Shown piece by piece: positions 31,251 through 42,054 of a stretch of 64,000 bases of DNA. The position numbers were made by a program, and so were the translations under genes. The DNA is from Macrothele yani. Taxonomy: Eukaryota; Arthropoda; Arachnida; Araneae; Macrothelidae. The notes below the pieces were generated by a model. The model searched no databases. It was not told the DNA's origin and saw only the letters and a program-made list of their open reading frames with translations. The stretch covers positions 136,030,749 to 136,094,748 of the forward strand of contig CM077011.1 of NCBI GenBank assembly GCA_039090855.1. Reading direction: 5' to 3'. Position 1 is the first letter of the stretch; every line of letters starts with the position of its first letter.

Positions 31251-31442
31251 TGTAATTTTCCTGCTGGAACCAAATTTATGTCTGCATATGGGGATGTTGG
31301 CAACTATGTTGTCACCATGAGACTCAAGTGTGGCACAAAAGAAGAATTCATGTCGTGGATGAGAGAACATGAATGCCTGTCAGGTGTAACATATCGGGTC
31401 CTGATGACAAAACCTCCAAAGGGGAAAAAGGTTGTTTTCAAG
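31251..31442 (+). CDS. Internal exon of an unrecognised host gene
   Basis: A strong acceptor (T-rich tract, then TTTTTACAATAG|) opens a 64-codon frame reading CNFPAGTKFMSAYGDVGNYV, then MRLKCGTKEEFMSWMREHEC, LSGVTYRVLMTKPPKGKKVV and FK. It ends at AAG|GTAAAGTAG, a good donor. Both borders are phase 0. Such a clean exon with two splice signals is unlike anything else here. The 'TKEEF..WM.EHE...G.TYRVL.TKPPKGKKVVFK' pattern vaguely recalls the N-terminal region of arthropod proteins with MULE/SWIM-type domains, but this is memory only and no function is assigned. Confidence 0.62.
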
Positions 31443-31967
31443 GTAAAGTAGTGTAAGCAAATATGTAAGTTTGATCTTTAATATTGGCAATAATGCACAT
31501 ATTTAATAACAGCACTTTATTTCCCTAATTATCATCTGTGCATACACTGAAGTGCCAGAAAAACTGGTACACCAGTCTAATACTTTGTAGGTCCTCCACG
31601 AGAACGCTGGACTGCAGAAATACGATGGGGCATGGACTCCACTAGCTTCTGGAAATATGCTGTAGGCAATGCCAACCATACTTCCTGCAGAGCGTTCCAC
31701 AATTCCGGTGTATTCCAAGGTCTCTGATTCCTGTGTTCGATAGCGCGTTGCATGGCATCCCAAATGTGTTCTATCTAGTTCAGATCTGGGAACTTGGGTG
31801 GGAATAGCAACATCCGAAACTTAGTTGAATGCTCCTTTAACCATAATGTGGCGTCCCGACACTTGTGTGGAGGTGCATTGTCCTGTTGGAACAGGCCCAA
31901 CCTATCAGCATGAATGCAGAACATGAACGGGTGTACCTCGTCAGAAAGAATGCACACATAGCGTTGG

Positions 31968-33645
31968 CAAAGAATATAAACGCTTCGCGTGAAGAAGCTC
32001 AACTCTCGTAGAGATAATGTAAAACAGGCGACAGCAGCGCCACCATGTAATGCGGCCGTAGATGCTCTGCGGGAAAGTTAACATTCAGGCGCAAAAGCGT
32101 AGGAGACACGGGACGGGAAGCCTATTTCACAGAAAGGAAGCGAAGCTTTGATCTGCGACTGTTTCCTTCGGTCTCATTGGGTCTACTAAAGCATTTTTTT
32201 TTCTTTTCTGAGTATCCTTCCTGTCCCTTCTTTTGGTGAAACAAATATATACATTAGCAATTAATATTATTTTAAGAAAATTTTAGCAGTTTTATTCTCA
32301 CTTTAAGCACCGTAGTAATACCAAGTTGCTTGGCATGAATTTCATATTTACAATATACCTTAAATGTCAAAAATGCTGAGGCTGGTTTTGAATTTCCATG
32401 GGATTTGTGGTACTTCGTATTAAAAATTGTTTGCATGGAATTCTCAGTAGCAAAACAAAGGAATGGGTTCCCACAAAACGTAAACATTAGGTACCCAGCA
32501 AAAACAGTCTTGCTGGGCCAGCACTGTCCGCCAATTTCCCAGTAGTAGCCATAATAATAAAAAAAAAAAAAAAAAAAAAAAAAAGACAACCGCAGTTTCC
32601 CAAAGCTACACTTTTTTTTTCTACCCTTCCAAAGTTTGTAAATTAAACGCACTGCGCTGGGGAAATTTTCTCAACAGATCGGAAAAACATTCGTTCGTAT
32701 CCGAGTAGGTTCGAACCTGGGCCGTTGGCGTGATAGCTGAGCTCTCTACCGACCGGACAAATTCGTCACGTTCGAGTGTATGCTTAAAGCTGTCTCTTTG
32801 GTATGCAATGTGTAATCGAATGCTTCCCTCTTTCATTTTACAATATTACGAGGTATTTTTCATAAAAGTCAGTTTCATATAATTGATAAATTAATTTTTT
32901 CAACGTAACGATAGTTGTTTTTTTTTAACCTTAAGGGAACTTCACTCATTTTCAAGGCGTGTACATACTTAGAGTTGCTTTCCAAAGTTTTGTACTGTCT
33001 TGCCGTCTTGAAAAGAGATTGTTGAATAAATATATATTTACCCGGGTTCATGTCACATTCTGTTACATTGTTAACGTTGTGTCTTTCCTTTCCGTTGTCC
33101 GAAGCTACATTTGTTTTAAAGAGTAAAAGATATTTTACTTCTCGTTATTTTTAGAAGCGAATTCCTCCCAGTCTTGTGTATTCAACCCATGGATGAGTAC
33201 ACCACATAGCGTTGCTTTTTTTTTTTCTTTCTAATAATTAATGAATTTTGTACGCGTATAATTCTTTTTTTTTTTTTCCAGCAAACATTGTTTTAATGGT
33301 TTTCCAGGATATTTGTTTCAAGCGGTTTCAAATTTGTTCTTGTTATTCATCCACTCCATTCCATGAATTGTTATTCATCGGAATGGAGTGGGTGTATTTC
33401 ATGGCTGTAATATAAACACAGATCTAGATGAGAACAACAAAACCTTTGAACAAAACGCCAACACAAACAAGCGTTTATATTCTTTGAACACAAACACGCA
33501 TGCTCAGTCCAACTCAGTCTGCTCCGGCATCCTGCGGCATCAGCCTGTAATGTTGGCTTCTGTGTAGTAATTCTTTGCCGCATAATATAGTGGAGCTAGT
33601 TACGTCTCGCTGAGCCTTACCTTCTTATCAGTTAGATATTCTTTG
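31968..33645. mobile_element. hAT-like non-autonomous element (about 1.68 kb)
   Basis: The left end CAAAGAATATAAACGC and the reversed right end CAAAGAATATCTAACT share a 10-bp TIR, CAAAGAATAT, consistent with the hAT terminal pattern (C-A-R-N-G). GCGTTGG occurs at 31961-31967 and 33646-33652; including the next base outward (A versus G) gives an 8-bp duplication with one mismatch. Subterminal copies of AAAGAATATAAACGCTT also occur inverted near 33470-33490. No transposase is seen. A tRNA-like block is embedded at about 32698-32762. Confidence 0.68.
32698..32762 (-). tRNA. tRNA-like sequence (pseudogene or SINE head)
   Basis: On the minus strand GTCCGGTCGGTAGAGAGCTC resembles a D-arm with A box, CTATCACGCC an anticodon loop region, and AGGTTCGAACCT a perfect T-arm with B box. 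Acceptor halves match only partly (GTCCG / CGGAT). It sits inside a non-autonomous element, so it is probably a tRNA-derived repeat, not a working gene. Confidence 0.42.
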
Positions 33646-34479
33646 GCGTTGGCCAGTCACAGACATTTGTAGACATACCAGGAGTCCCAGTGAAGTTCAG
33701 CTAAACACACCCCATACCATTACGGACCCCCGACCAGCTGGTACATTTCCCTGTTGACAGGTGGGATCCATGGGGTTTGCGCCACACACGAATCCTTCCA
33801 TCTGCCCGATACAGTTGGAAACACGACTCGTCAGACCAGGCTACTTGTTTCCAGTCATCAAGTGTCCAGTGGCGATGTTGCCATGTCAAAGCGAGGCGCA
33901 TAGCTCTGTGTCGTGCACCATCAAGGGAACTCGAGTTGGGCGTTGGCTCCCAAAGACCATATCGTGCAGGGTACGTTGCACAGTCCGGACGCTGATGCTT
34001 GTTGAGGCTCCAGCATTGAATTCTGATGATACCTGCAAAAGTGTTGCACGCCTATTGCGTTAAACAATTCTTGACAGCTGATGATGGTCACGTTCACCCA
34101 ATGTCTTTTTACGGCCACACTGGTATCGTAGGTTGGAGATTTTGCCGGAATTCTTGTAGTCACGGTACACCCTTGCAGTGGCCGTCCATGAAAATCCGAA
34201 CTTCGTTTCTACCTCTGAAATACTATGGCCCATCTCACGAGCGCCAACTACGAGACCGCCGTGAAAATTACTTAAATCGTTATTACTTGTCATTCTCATG
34301 CCAAAAATAGCTCTGACAGCTGGCAAGGATGTCTATCGCTTTAGATACGCACTGGCGGACCCAACCGAGTATGCGCATAGGGGACGTTGCTATGTATTTT
34401 GCATAAGCTTGTCTGTACCAGTTTCTCTGGCACTTCAGTGTACATTTATTCAGTAAATTTGCCTCCTGAGTTTATATGA

Positions 34480-34630
34480 CTTATTGCTGGATTTGTGAAA
34501 GTCAGTGTAGTGGTTGAATGGTGAAAGTAACAGGATAATGGTCCAGGTTGTTCCTGGGTTTGTGTCCTGGACAAGGCATGGGAAGTGTTTGTCTGACAGT
34601 GCTGATTCTGTCGTTTCCATGAAACCAATA
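34480..34630. other. Possible degraded tRNA-derived segment
   Basis: 'AGTGTAGTGGTTGAATGG' and 'CCTGGGTTTGTGTCCTGG' have the spacing of a very degraded A box and B box. Nothing else supports a SINE. Confidence 0.2.
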
Positions 34631-34649
34631 GACATCTAGGGCTATATGT

Positions 34650-35070
34650 ACATTGAGTCACTGAATTATGAACACTCATATCAAAAGTGGATGTGGCCGG
34701 TTGACCACGTGATTTCTGAGAGGGCGTGATTAATCGACCCACGAAGCATTTATAAAGTGTGAGTGCAGCAGTAGGTAATAAAATTCGAAGTGTAATGGGT
34801 AAATGGAAGGATCAATCAGACTTTGAAAAGGGACAGATTATGGGAGCTCAGAGAATGGGTGCTCTGCTCTCCGAACTCCCAACAGCTGAACTGGTTGTTT
34901 TTTGCGAGCCACCATAGGTAAAGTGTATTGGGACTGGCATAAAAATGGTTAAACAATGAAATGGAGGCAAAACTGCACAGGACAGCAAAAGTTTGATGTG
35001 AGAGGTAAGCACCAGGTCAGACGACTTGTACAGGCCAACAGACACAGTGCTGTTCAACAGTTGACTACCT
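34650..35070 (+). mobile_element. Tc1-like fragment (left end and transposase N-terminus)
   Basis: TTGAGTCACTGAATTATGAA near 34652 resembles the terminus TTGAGTCACATTATTATGAC of the element at 60019. From 34795 the frame reads MGKWKDQSDFEKGQIMGAQR, then in another frame IGKVYWDWHKNG and RLVQANRHSAVQQLTTYI, the N-terminal half of a Tc1 transposase of that family. The catalytic part is missing. Confidence 0.62.
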
Positions 35071-35615
35071 ACATCTAATTTCCTAAGACCCAGGGAAAGA
35101 GATGAAGTAAGTAGACATTCAGATGTAGAATAAATAAAATAATCTAGAACACATACAGGCTACCAACCACTCGCACAATGCACTGTGTGTTTATGTATCC
35201 CACAATTTTATTTATTCCATATAAATTAACACTTTTTTGAATAAGGTTAAATAATTAATAAAGAAAAAATATTAAAAAAATATTTCATTATTATTAATAA
35301 AAAATACAAACAAGTTATGCATTTTGAAAAAAATTCTGCCTTAAAGATGATAGAAGAAGATGAAAGTATGATAAAGTAACTGTATTGATTTGACTTTACT
35401 TTTCAATAAGAGTATTTCAATTAAATCCACTCTTCCTTTTTTGAAGAAAAAAAAAAAAATCTTGCTTAGTTCCTCTATATCAGAAGCATATTCTGAAACT
35501 TTAAAATTTTCATGCAGGCTTCTGAATATGCAGTAATCAGGCATCTTTAATGTGGATCCAAAAGTCAATGCAAATGCAGCTTCATTCCCAGATTCTCATA
35601 AGAGCACCTACGATT
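35071..35615. other. Intergenic stretch
   Basis: AT-rich; nothing recognised. Confidence 0.4.
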
Positions 35616-36144
35616 TTAAATATTTTCATGACAGAGTTGGGCTTTAGAAGACTTTTTCAGTTCACTTTTTCGTACGTAAGTCTTGTCAGTTGTGGACTTT
35701 CACATTTAGGTCTGTCCTGTATGGGAAAGTCCACATTCACAAGGGATCTGATAAGTTCCCCAGGACTTTATCTTCAACATAGTCTTTTGATACATAAAAT
35801 TCACTTTGTTTATAGGTTTGAAAATAACTTTAAAATTAAAACTTTTTGATAATTTTTGAAATTCTGAAGCAAATCTGAGGAGCAAATGGGATAACAGCTT
35901 AATTCTTTTGTACTGGGAGGTCTATTGGCATGAGCATTTAAAAATTGAGGAAATTCAAGCTCATGCCAATAGACCTCCCACTACAAAAGAATTGGGCTGT
36001 GTTTCCATTGGCTCCTTAGATTCACTTCAGAATTTCAAAAATTCACGAAAGTTTTAATTTTAAAGTTATTTTCAAACCTACAAACAAAGTGAATTTATAC
36101 AGATCAAAAGACTGTGTCAAAGACATAAATTCCTGGGGAACTTA

Positions 36145-36350
36145 AAAGATCTCTTGTAAATGTGGACTTTCATATACAGGGCAGACCCGCAGGGCTTCAA
36201 GTTCCAATCTGAAAAAACACAAGACTTACTTACGGAACTGTGAACTGGAGTCATTTATAACACAACATTGTCACAAAAATAACCATAAATTTTTGTTTGA
36301 AAATGCTAAACTTATTGATAAACCTAATTCTAATATCAAGCTTAATATAT
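36145..36350 (+). pseudogene. PLE GIY-YIG endonuclease, right copy
   Basis: The frame reads SCKCGLSYTGQTRRASSSNL, then KKHKTYLRNCELESFITQHC and HKFLFENAKLIDKPNSNIKL. This is the C-x-C-G-x-x-YIG-x-TxR ... H pattern of PLE endonucleases, with YTG in place of YIG and no intact upstream RT. The stop follows at about 36350. Confidence 0.72.
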
Positions 36351-36496
36351 AAGAAGCTTTCTACATATACCGCAACTCTTCATGACTTGTCAATGGCGTG
36401 ACATCTACTCCATTTCTTTCAAGTGCATAGAAGCAACTCACCAAAATCCATAAACATCAGATGTCACAATGATTTGAATGCTTATGCTCCGTTTGT

Positions 36497-36527
36497 CCTG
36501 AAGCTGAGCCAAACGCTCAGTAAAACT
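36497..36527 (+). ncRNA. Hammerhead-like motif in the 36-kb PLE
   Basis: The sequence gives CUGAAG, stem CUGAGC/GCUCAG (6 bp) with loop CAAAC, then UAAAAC. It keeps the architecture of the other PLE motifs, but the first strand is shortened and GAAAC has become AAAAC, so it is likely inactive. Confidence 0.35.
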
Positions 36528-37456
36528 ATAGTAGATCTTAAAATATTTAATTGTCAATAAACAGTGCTGATTTATTCTAATCCTTCTGGAGCCACTGTAG
36601 ATCTTAAATATGTTTTGAGAAGCTTCATTCCATTTGACAATATTTGGATTGTTTATCCTTTTAGTTATTTTATTTACTTATTTTTTCAAAGTTAATACAA
36701 GTTAAAAATTGGATGCTTGCTGATGCTAAAGGCTGACTCGTGACGTCAAGCTTAAATGCATTTTTATCCCTAGTACCCTTTCTGTTTACAATACTTCTAG
36801 TGCAGCTTTTTGTATAGCACACAGATAATACACTGAATGGACAAATCATTATACACACCCTGATGACAGCATTATCACATGCAGTCACATGGGATGCTGA
36901 AATTAGCAATGTCTATAAAGAGAGTAGGTCTCTACACTTTGGAGACCAATCATGGAAAAGTAATCATGGTTAAATAAAAAAGTGAGTTTGACCATGGCCA
37001 TGTAGTAGTTGCAAGGAAAGGTTCGCTGATCACTGCAACTGCTGGAATTTTCATATCGGACCGTAGCACATGTATGCAAAGGATATGTGAAATATGGTAA
37101 TAGTTCCAATCAACAAGAGAAATGTGGCCATAAGTGTGCATCTGACTCTTGAGGGGAGTGCAGATCATCCCATATCACTACAAGAAATTGTACTGTAGAT
37201 GATGGAATTTAATGATGGTGCATCCACAGGTTCTTATACAATTACAGTCTGTCACACCATAGCAAAAATAGGCTATGGAAGTTGATGTCTACATTGTGTC
37301 CCCTTGTTTGCAGCAAGGCACCCAAAGATTAGGCTGTAGTTTGCAAAAGCCTGTCGCAACTGATGTGTGGCAGACTAGAAACATGTAATCTGATCTGGTG
37401 AATCACAGTTTCAACTCTACCCCGCTATTGGGAGGGTGCATGTGTGGCATAAATCA

Positions 37457-38654
37457 TACACTGAAGAACAATTGAATTGGAGACAGCTGGCGCTATGCAA
37501 ATGTGGCGCTGTGGGCGGCCCTGTAAACGGAAACAACATGACGTATGCAGCAATCCGACAATATAAGGAGTGCTGCGACGGGGAATCAGTAAGAGTCGGA
37601 CACAGTATGGGTAAGATGAAGGATCTAAGTGCATTTGATCGTGGGCAAATTGTCGGGGCCCGACGAATGGGTCACTCCATCTCGGAAGTCGTGCAGGCAC
37701 TGAGATTTTCATGAGCCACTGTGTCACGGGTTCACCGTGAGTACATCGAATCTGGTAAAACCATCCCTGCAAGGGCCAACTGCCGTGGACAACAGCATGT
37801 GGATGAGCAGGGTCATCGTCGGCTAGCTCGCATCGTAACAGCGGATAGACAGGCCACAGTGCAAGAAATCACTCTGTAATATAACGCTGGTACACAAAAT
37901 CGTGTAAGCAGCCACACCATCCAGAACCATCTCCTCACTATGGGGTACAGAAGCCATCGACCCACAAGGGTACCGCTGCTGACCGCACATCACAGGGTGC
38001 AAAGATTAGCGTGGGCACAGGAACATCACCACTGGACCCTAGACATATGGGAAAATGTTGCCTGGACTGATGAGTCGAGCTTCACGTTGCTACATGCGGA
38101 TGACAGGATACGAGTACAGCACAAACCACGTGAAGCGATGGATCCTTCTTGCCAGCAAGGTACTCTTCAAGCTGGTGGGAGTGGTATTCTCGTCTGGGGA
38201 CTGTTTACGTGGACTGAAATGGGACTCCTGGTACGTGTGGCATCATCCCTCACAGGTCAACGTTACCAGGATATCCTGGATGACCATTTGCTCCCATTTG
38301 TGCATCTTCAACATCCCACTGGGGACCTCATCCTGCAACAAGACAATGCACCATGCCATCGCTCCCGAATTATATCCGAATGGTTGGATGAACACTCCAC
38401 CGACACGACCGCGCTTCCTTGGCTAGCTAAGTCACCTGACCTCAATCTCATCGAGCACATCTGGGATGCCATTGAAAGAGATGTTCGAGGCTCTGACCCT
38501 CCTCTTGTTCAGGGGTCGTGGATTCGTATGGCTTCCCAATGCTTCCGGTGTCTTGTCGATTCGATGCCGAGACGAATCGCCGCCATCATCAGGGCGAAAG
38601 GTGGTGCTACACGTTACTAGACAGGTATCTGTAATTCAATTGCTCTTCAGTGTA
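37457..38654 (+). mobile_element. Tc1-like element, near-complete, nested in an older Tc1
   Basis: It is bounded by TA. The left TIR CACTGAAGAACAATTGAATT and the reversed right TIR CACTGAAGAGCAATTGAATT differ at one position. Length is 1.2 kb, typical of a compact Tc1. A 338-codon transposase frame is continuous except for two stop codons. Confidence 0.92.
37607..38620 (+). pseudogene. Tc1-like transposase with two nonsense codons
   Basis: ATG at 37607 gives MGKMKDLSAFDRGQIVGARR. The paired-like DNA-binding domain covers residues 1-110. Catalytic motifs are ENVAWTDESSFTLL (first Asp, about 38070), DLILQQDNAPCHRS (second Asp, about 38340) and SPDLNLIEHIWDAI (Glu, about 38455). It ends RAKGGATRY. 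The same frame holds throughout; only TGA at 37712-37714 and TAA at 37877-37879 interrupt it. Both fit C-to-T changes from CGA (Arg in FSRATVSRV) and CAA. It is the least decayed transposase in the window. Confidence 0.9.
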
Positions 38655-39224
38655 TGAAGTGATAAACCCATCTTGCTAGGTTGGGGTCATATAGACAGGT
38701 GGATGCGGTGTGACAATTTTGGGTGCGTTTACACGGCCTTTCTTGTACTTGTGGAGACCTCTTGTCACCAGCTAAGGTATGTGATCAATCTCTGCAGCCA
38801 TCCATACCCATTTGTAATGATTCTCTTTCAGTACCATGGTGCCACCTTTCAACAGGACAATGCCACACACAGTGCATACTTCCAAAGTGGTGACCAATTG
38901 GCCTCAGGAGGATTTAGGAGTATTTACCACACTTGAATGGCCCTCCTCGATAGCCCACTGAGAATTTGAGGGATGAATTGGAAAATCTCTTTGAGCTCGC
39001 AAACCCATACCAGCAACTGTGGATGCTGTACAACAGGTGATCATCAGTTCATATGTGGTAGCATCACCTCCATGTTTTCAACACCTCATTGAGTCCCTAC
39101 CAAAACAAATGGATCGTGTTGTGAAAGCAAAAGGTGGAGACACATGTTGTTAGCTAGGTGTACACAATGCTTCATCTATTCAGCTTATATAAAGTAGGCA
39201 AGAACAGCGAGTCAGTATCAATGA

Positions 39225-39945
39225 ATGAAAATACAGGATTACACCATTGTACAATACAAATTTGGAAGATATGAATCCATTTACTGGTGTAAATATGACA
39301 TGGATGTTAAGTCAGATAACATCCAAAAACTTGAAAATTTTGTCGTCCTGGAGTGGGAATCGAACCCGCGTCTCCTGAATATGCTAACCACCCAGAGCGA
39401 CCAAGTTTCAAGATTCCGATTAATTTGAATATAACCATCACAGGATCCGCTAGTCGAAGCAACAGGCACTCATATATAGTGAATCTGGAGGTTTAGAGTT
39501 CATTTCCGTGATAGCCCGGAGGCACACAACGGTAATGAATTCGTTTGGATATTACCTGACTTCTAGCATCCACGTCATATTTACACCAATAAACGAATTC
39601 ACGTCTTCCAAATTTGTATTGTACAACGTGTAATCCTGTATTTTCATTTACTGATATTCTGTGCCTCCAGGCTATCGTGGGAATGCATTCTAAACCCTCC
39701 AGATTTGCTATATATGAATGCCAGTTGCTATGTCTAGTGAATCCTGTGATGGCTACATTCAAATTAATCTGAAACTTGAAACTTGGTCATTCTGGGTGGT
39801 GTAGCGGGTAGCATACTTGGGCGCTATCCAGGAGACGTGGGTTCGATTCCCACTCCAGGACGATGAAATTTTCAAGTTTTTGGATATTATCTGACTTAAC
39901 ATCCATGTCATATTTTCACCAATAAACAGATTCACATCTTCCAAA
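39225..39945. repeat. Three-part inverted repeat cluster with tRNA-like heads
   Basis: Block 1 (39225-39440) contains, on the minus strand, a tRNA-like head with GGGTTCGATTCCCAC. Block 2 (about 39545-39650) is the inverse of 39228-39330. Block 3 (about 39745-39945) is the inverse of most of block 1 and carries GGTGTAGCGGGTAGCATAC and GGGTTCGATTCCC on the plus strand. It appears to be a tRNA-derived SINE-like family in inverted multimeric form. Ends were not defined. Confidence 0.55.
39790..39860 (+). tRNA. tRNA-like head of the SINE-like repeat
   Basis: The A-box-like GGTGTAGCGGGTAGCATAC and perfect B-box GGGTTCGATTCCC are spaced as in a tRNA, and ACGTGGG/CCCACTC can form a T-arm. A copy with the same head, inverted, is at about 39345-39400. 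Repetition argues for a SINE rather than a tRNA gene. Confidence 0.45.
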
Positions 39946-40600
39946 TTTGTAGTGAGTCAGTAGTTGAAATCTTGTGGATCTTATGCATGATTTGACAATG
40001 GTTGCATTCTGTTATACAGTAGAATCAACTTCCTGTCACAGACTTAAAAGGAACCATGTCTCTTTTGTGTGATTTCTTTAAAGAATAACTGCTGCTATCC
40101 CTGTTGCATCATCATGCCTGCTTTAATAAATACTAAGAGGCCAATTTATAAGGACTGCCTGTTTTGCCTTCGAATTGCTGTAGCTTCAATGGAGGTAAAA
40201 AAAACTATTCGGTGAGTAGGTTAGAATTTCCCTATTTCATGAAGTGAGTGGGAGAGACATGAATGTGTCTGAGCATTACTTTTGTACAAATATCAATTGC
40301 ATTTTCTGTATTTGTTTTCATTTTTTGTGTAGTGGGCTATTATTAATGCACTGCTATTATACAATAACACCACCACCATATTTCAGTGTTTTTATAGATG
40401 TCAGCACAACACGTACCCAGAGAGCCATAGGTCAAAAACACCTCACAAGAAGCACACTGGCTGTGAAGCAAAAATGAATGTTACTATAAAAGCACCTATT
40501 AGAAAACGTAATCAGTAAGTCTCCACATACGTGCATGTATATATTTTTTTGTTTTCATATAGTGAGAATGCTAATGTTTAAATGCTTTTATAGGACAGAA
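39946..40600. other. Intergenic stretch
   Basis: Nothing recognised. Confidence 0.4.
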
Positions 40601-41063
40601 TCTTCATCATCATCAACCATTCTCAGTCCACTCCCCAAATCTCCTTTACCCATCTCCCACAAGGTCTTCATCTGTGCCTTGGAATCCAGTCTAGTATTTC
40701 AATTGTCCTACAGTGGTCAGTTGTCTAGGCAATTGCCATTACAAAGATTTTTTTTTTTTTTTTACCTTGACCATGATGTCACCAACTCTTGTCATTTTCT
40801 TATTCCACAAGTTTCTTCCTATCATTCCTGAATACAGTAAGCATGCATCTCACCTTGCTTCTTTGAGTAGTCCTTTTGTAAAAGCATTGTACATTGTTTT
40901 TATCTTCCATCTTTAATCCTACTTCTTTACTCTAGCCAGCAAGTTCCCAAATAGTACAGTAGCATTGAAAAGCCTGCACAATATGATGCTTCCTTGTCTC
41001 ATTCCTTTTCCAATTTCTGTACATACTATGTCCTCGAACAGTGCAACCCTTGCACTTGCATTA

Positions 41064-41552
41064 TCATAGATATAAATAATAATGTTGATGTATGCATCTT
41101 TTTTTCTTTTTCATACCACAGGATTTCAAGGGCATTAAAATTGCTGATGGTTTCACAGAATCAAAAGGCTTTTCATAATCAATGGAAGCCATACATAGTA
41201 TAAATTCATATTTATTCACTCTTTCAATTAGGTCTCTTGCTACATGAATATGATCTAAAGGGCTGTAGCCACTTCTGAATCTAGCATGTTTTCTTGCGTG
41301 TGTCATGTCCTGCATTTCCTTCAAGCAACATGAGATTACCTAAATGAAGATTTTGTAAACAACTGCTAGGAGGCCAATGGGTCTGTAGTTCTTGAGATCT
41401 TCAAAGTCTCTTTTGTGTAGCAGAATCACAGTAGCGTTCTTCCAGCCATCAGGAATCTTCCCTTCATTGGGGCATCTAGTAACAGTTTCAGTTAAATCAG
41501 TTTCTATTTCTTCACTGGCTTCCTGTACAATGCCTATGGTATTCCACTCCAT
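41064..41552 (-). pseudogene. LINE D reverse transcriptase fragment
   Basis: Frames read VQEASEEIETDLTETVTRC, ATVILLHKRDFEDLKNYRP and IGLLAVVYKIF, then RFRSGYSPLDHIHVARDLIE and CMASIDYEKPFDSVKPSA. These correspond to RT motifs 1-3 of copy C (FIDYEKAFDSV) with many substitutions and frameshifts. Confidence 0.75.
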
Positions 41553-41612
41553 CTTCCCCTTTTCACGTTCTTAGTTGCTTGAGCAACTCGTTGCAGCAGA
41601 ATTGGAGGCACT

Positions 41613-42054
41613 GTAGAGGAGTGGTGCAGTCCTAAAAAAGAAGTGGCCTGGTGCTTTGAAGACTGGCCCAGGCATTATCGAGTCCAGCAGATATGCCGGG
41701 TGTGGGCATCAAACTTTGAAATCAAATATATATACTGTTTAGGCACCACTGGCTATTTCTGAGGTGGTTTCGGTAAACAAAAGGTCTGGTGGGGATTTTT
41801 GCACAGCTACCATGGAAAAAATAAAATAAAATAAAAAGAGAGAAGAAGGAGAAGAAAGAAACTCAGTTAAGATTATTTGTGTTAAAAAAATGTACATTTC
41901 GATGGCCGACAGTTGGATAAATAAAGTTAAAAAAGTCCAATTCAGTTAGGTAAAAAGTAGCCTGGTGGTGCTGTAGGGTGCTAAGTCGACCTAACGCCCC
42001 AAGAGCCTTCATACTTCTTTATGTAGTATGTAATAGATGTATCCACCTTCTTTA
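41613..42054. other. Unassigned insertion within LINE D
   Basis: It contains an (A)n(TAAAA)n run near 41816-41840 and short GGTGGTGC and GAGTCCAGC motifs that might be tRNA-like, but no element was identified. Confidence 0.35.

Larger units (their letters stand above)
31560..34326 (-). pseudogene. Tc1-like transposase, interrupted
   Basis: The N-terminal paired-like DNA-binding part is SEVETKFGFSWTATARVYRD and RKKTLGERDHHQLSRIV (34326-34060). The catalytic part reads RHWTLDDWKQVAWSDESCFQ (first Asp, about 33850). After the insertion come ILSDEVHPFMF, LGLFQQDNAPPHKC (second Asp, about 31890) and PPKFPDLN followed by a stop where the third acidic residue region (IEHIW) should begin. Frameshifts lie between 34060 and 33900. 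It is inactive apart from being split. Confidence 0.8.
31543..34442 (-). mobile_element. Tc1-like element, split by a hAT-like element
   Basis: The left end TACACTGAAGTGCCAGAAAA (31543) and the reversed right end TACACTGAAGTGCCAGAGAA (34442) form a ~29-bp TIR bounded by TA. Transposase pieces flank the insertion. Removing 31968-33645 and one copy of the GCGTTGG duplication restores the codons for VTGQRYVC in the transposase, so the reconstruction is sound. Confidence 0.88.
35620..36560. mobile_element. Inverted PLE dimer, truncated on the left
   Basis: The left arm (about 35620-35935, minus sense) and right arm (about 35955-36560, plus sense) are inverted copies meeting at 35940-35962, where the arms read GGGAGGTCTATTGGCATGAG and its complement. 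Tail-out orientation is the same as in the other PLE dimers. The left arm is shorter and lacks the outermost ~250 bp. No target duplication was found. Confidence 0.75.
36829..39187 (+). mobile_element. Tc1-like element, split by another Tc1-like element
   Basis: The left end TACACTGAATGGACAAATCA and the reversed right end (CTGAATAGATGAAGCATTGTG) match over the TIR. The right part encodes decayed Tc1 catalytic sequence, HGATFQQDNATHSA with the second Asp, and a late VETHVV-type C-terminus. The left part (to 37456) carries only non-readable N-terminal sequence. The inner element lies at 37457-38654. This outer copy is the older of the two. Confidence 0.72.

Noticed and set aside
41613..42054. 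SINE within LINE D
   Set aside because: Motifs resembling tRNA arms are short and not spaced correctly; no duplication or tail was found.
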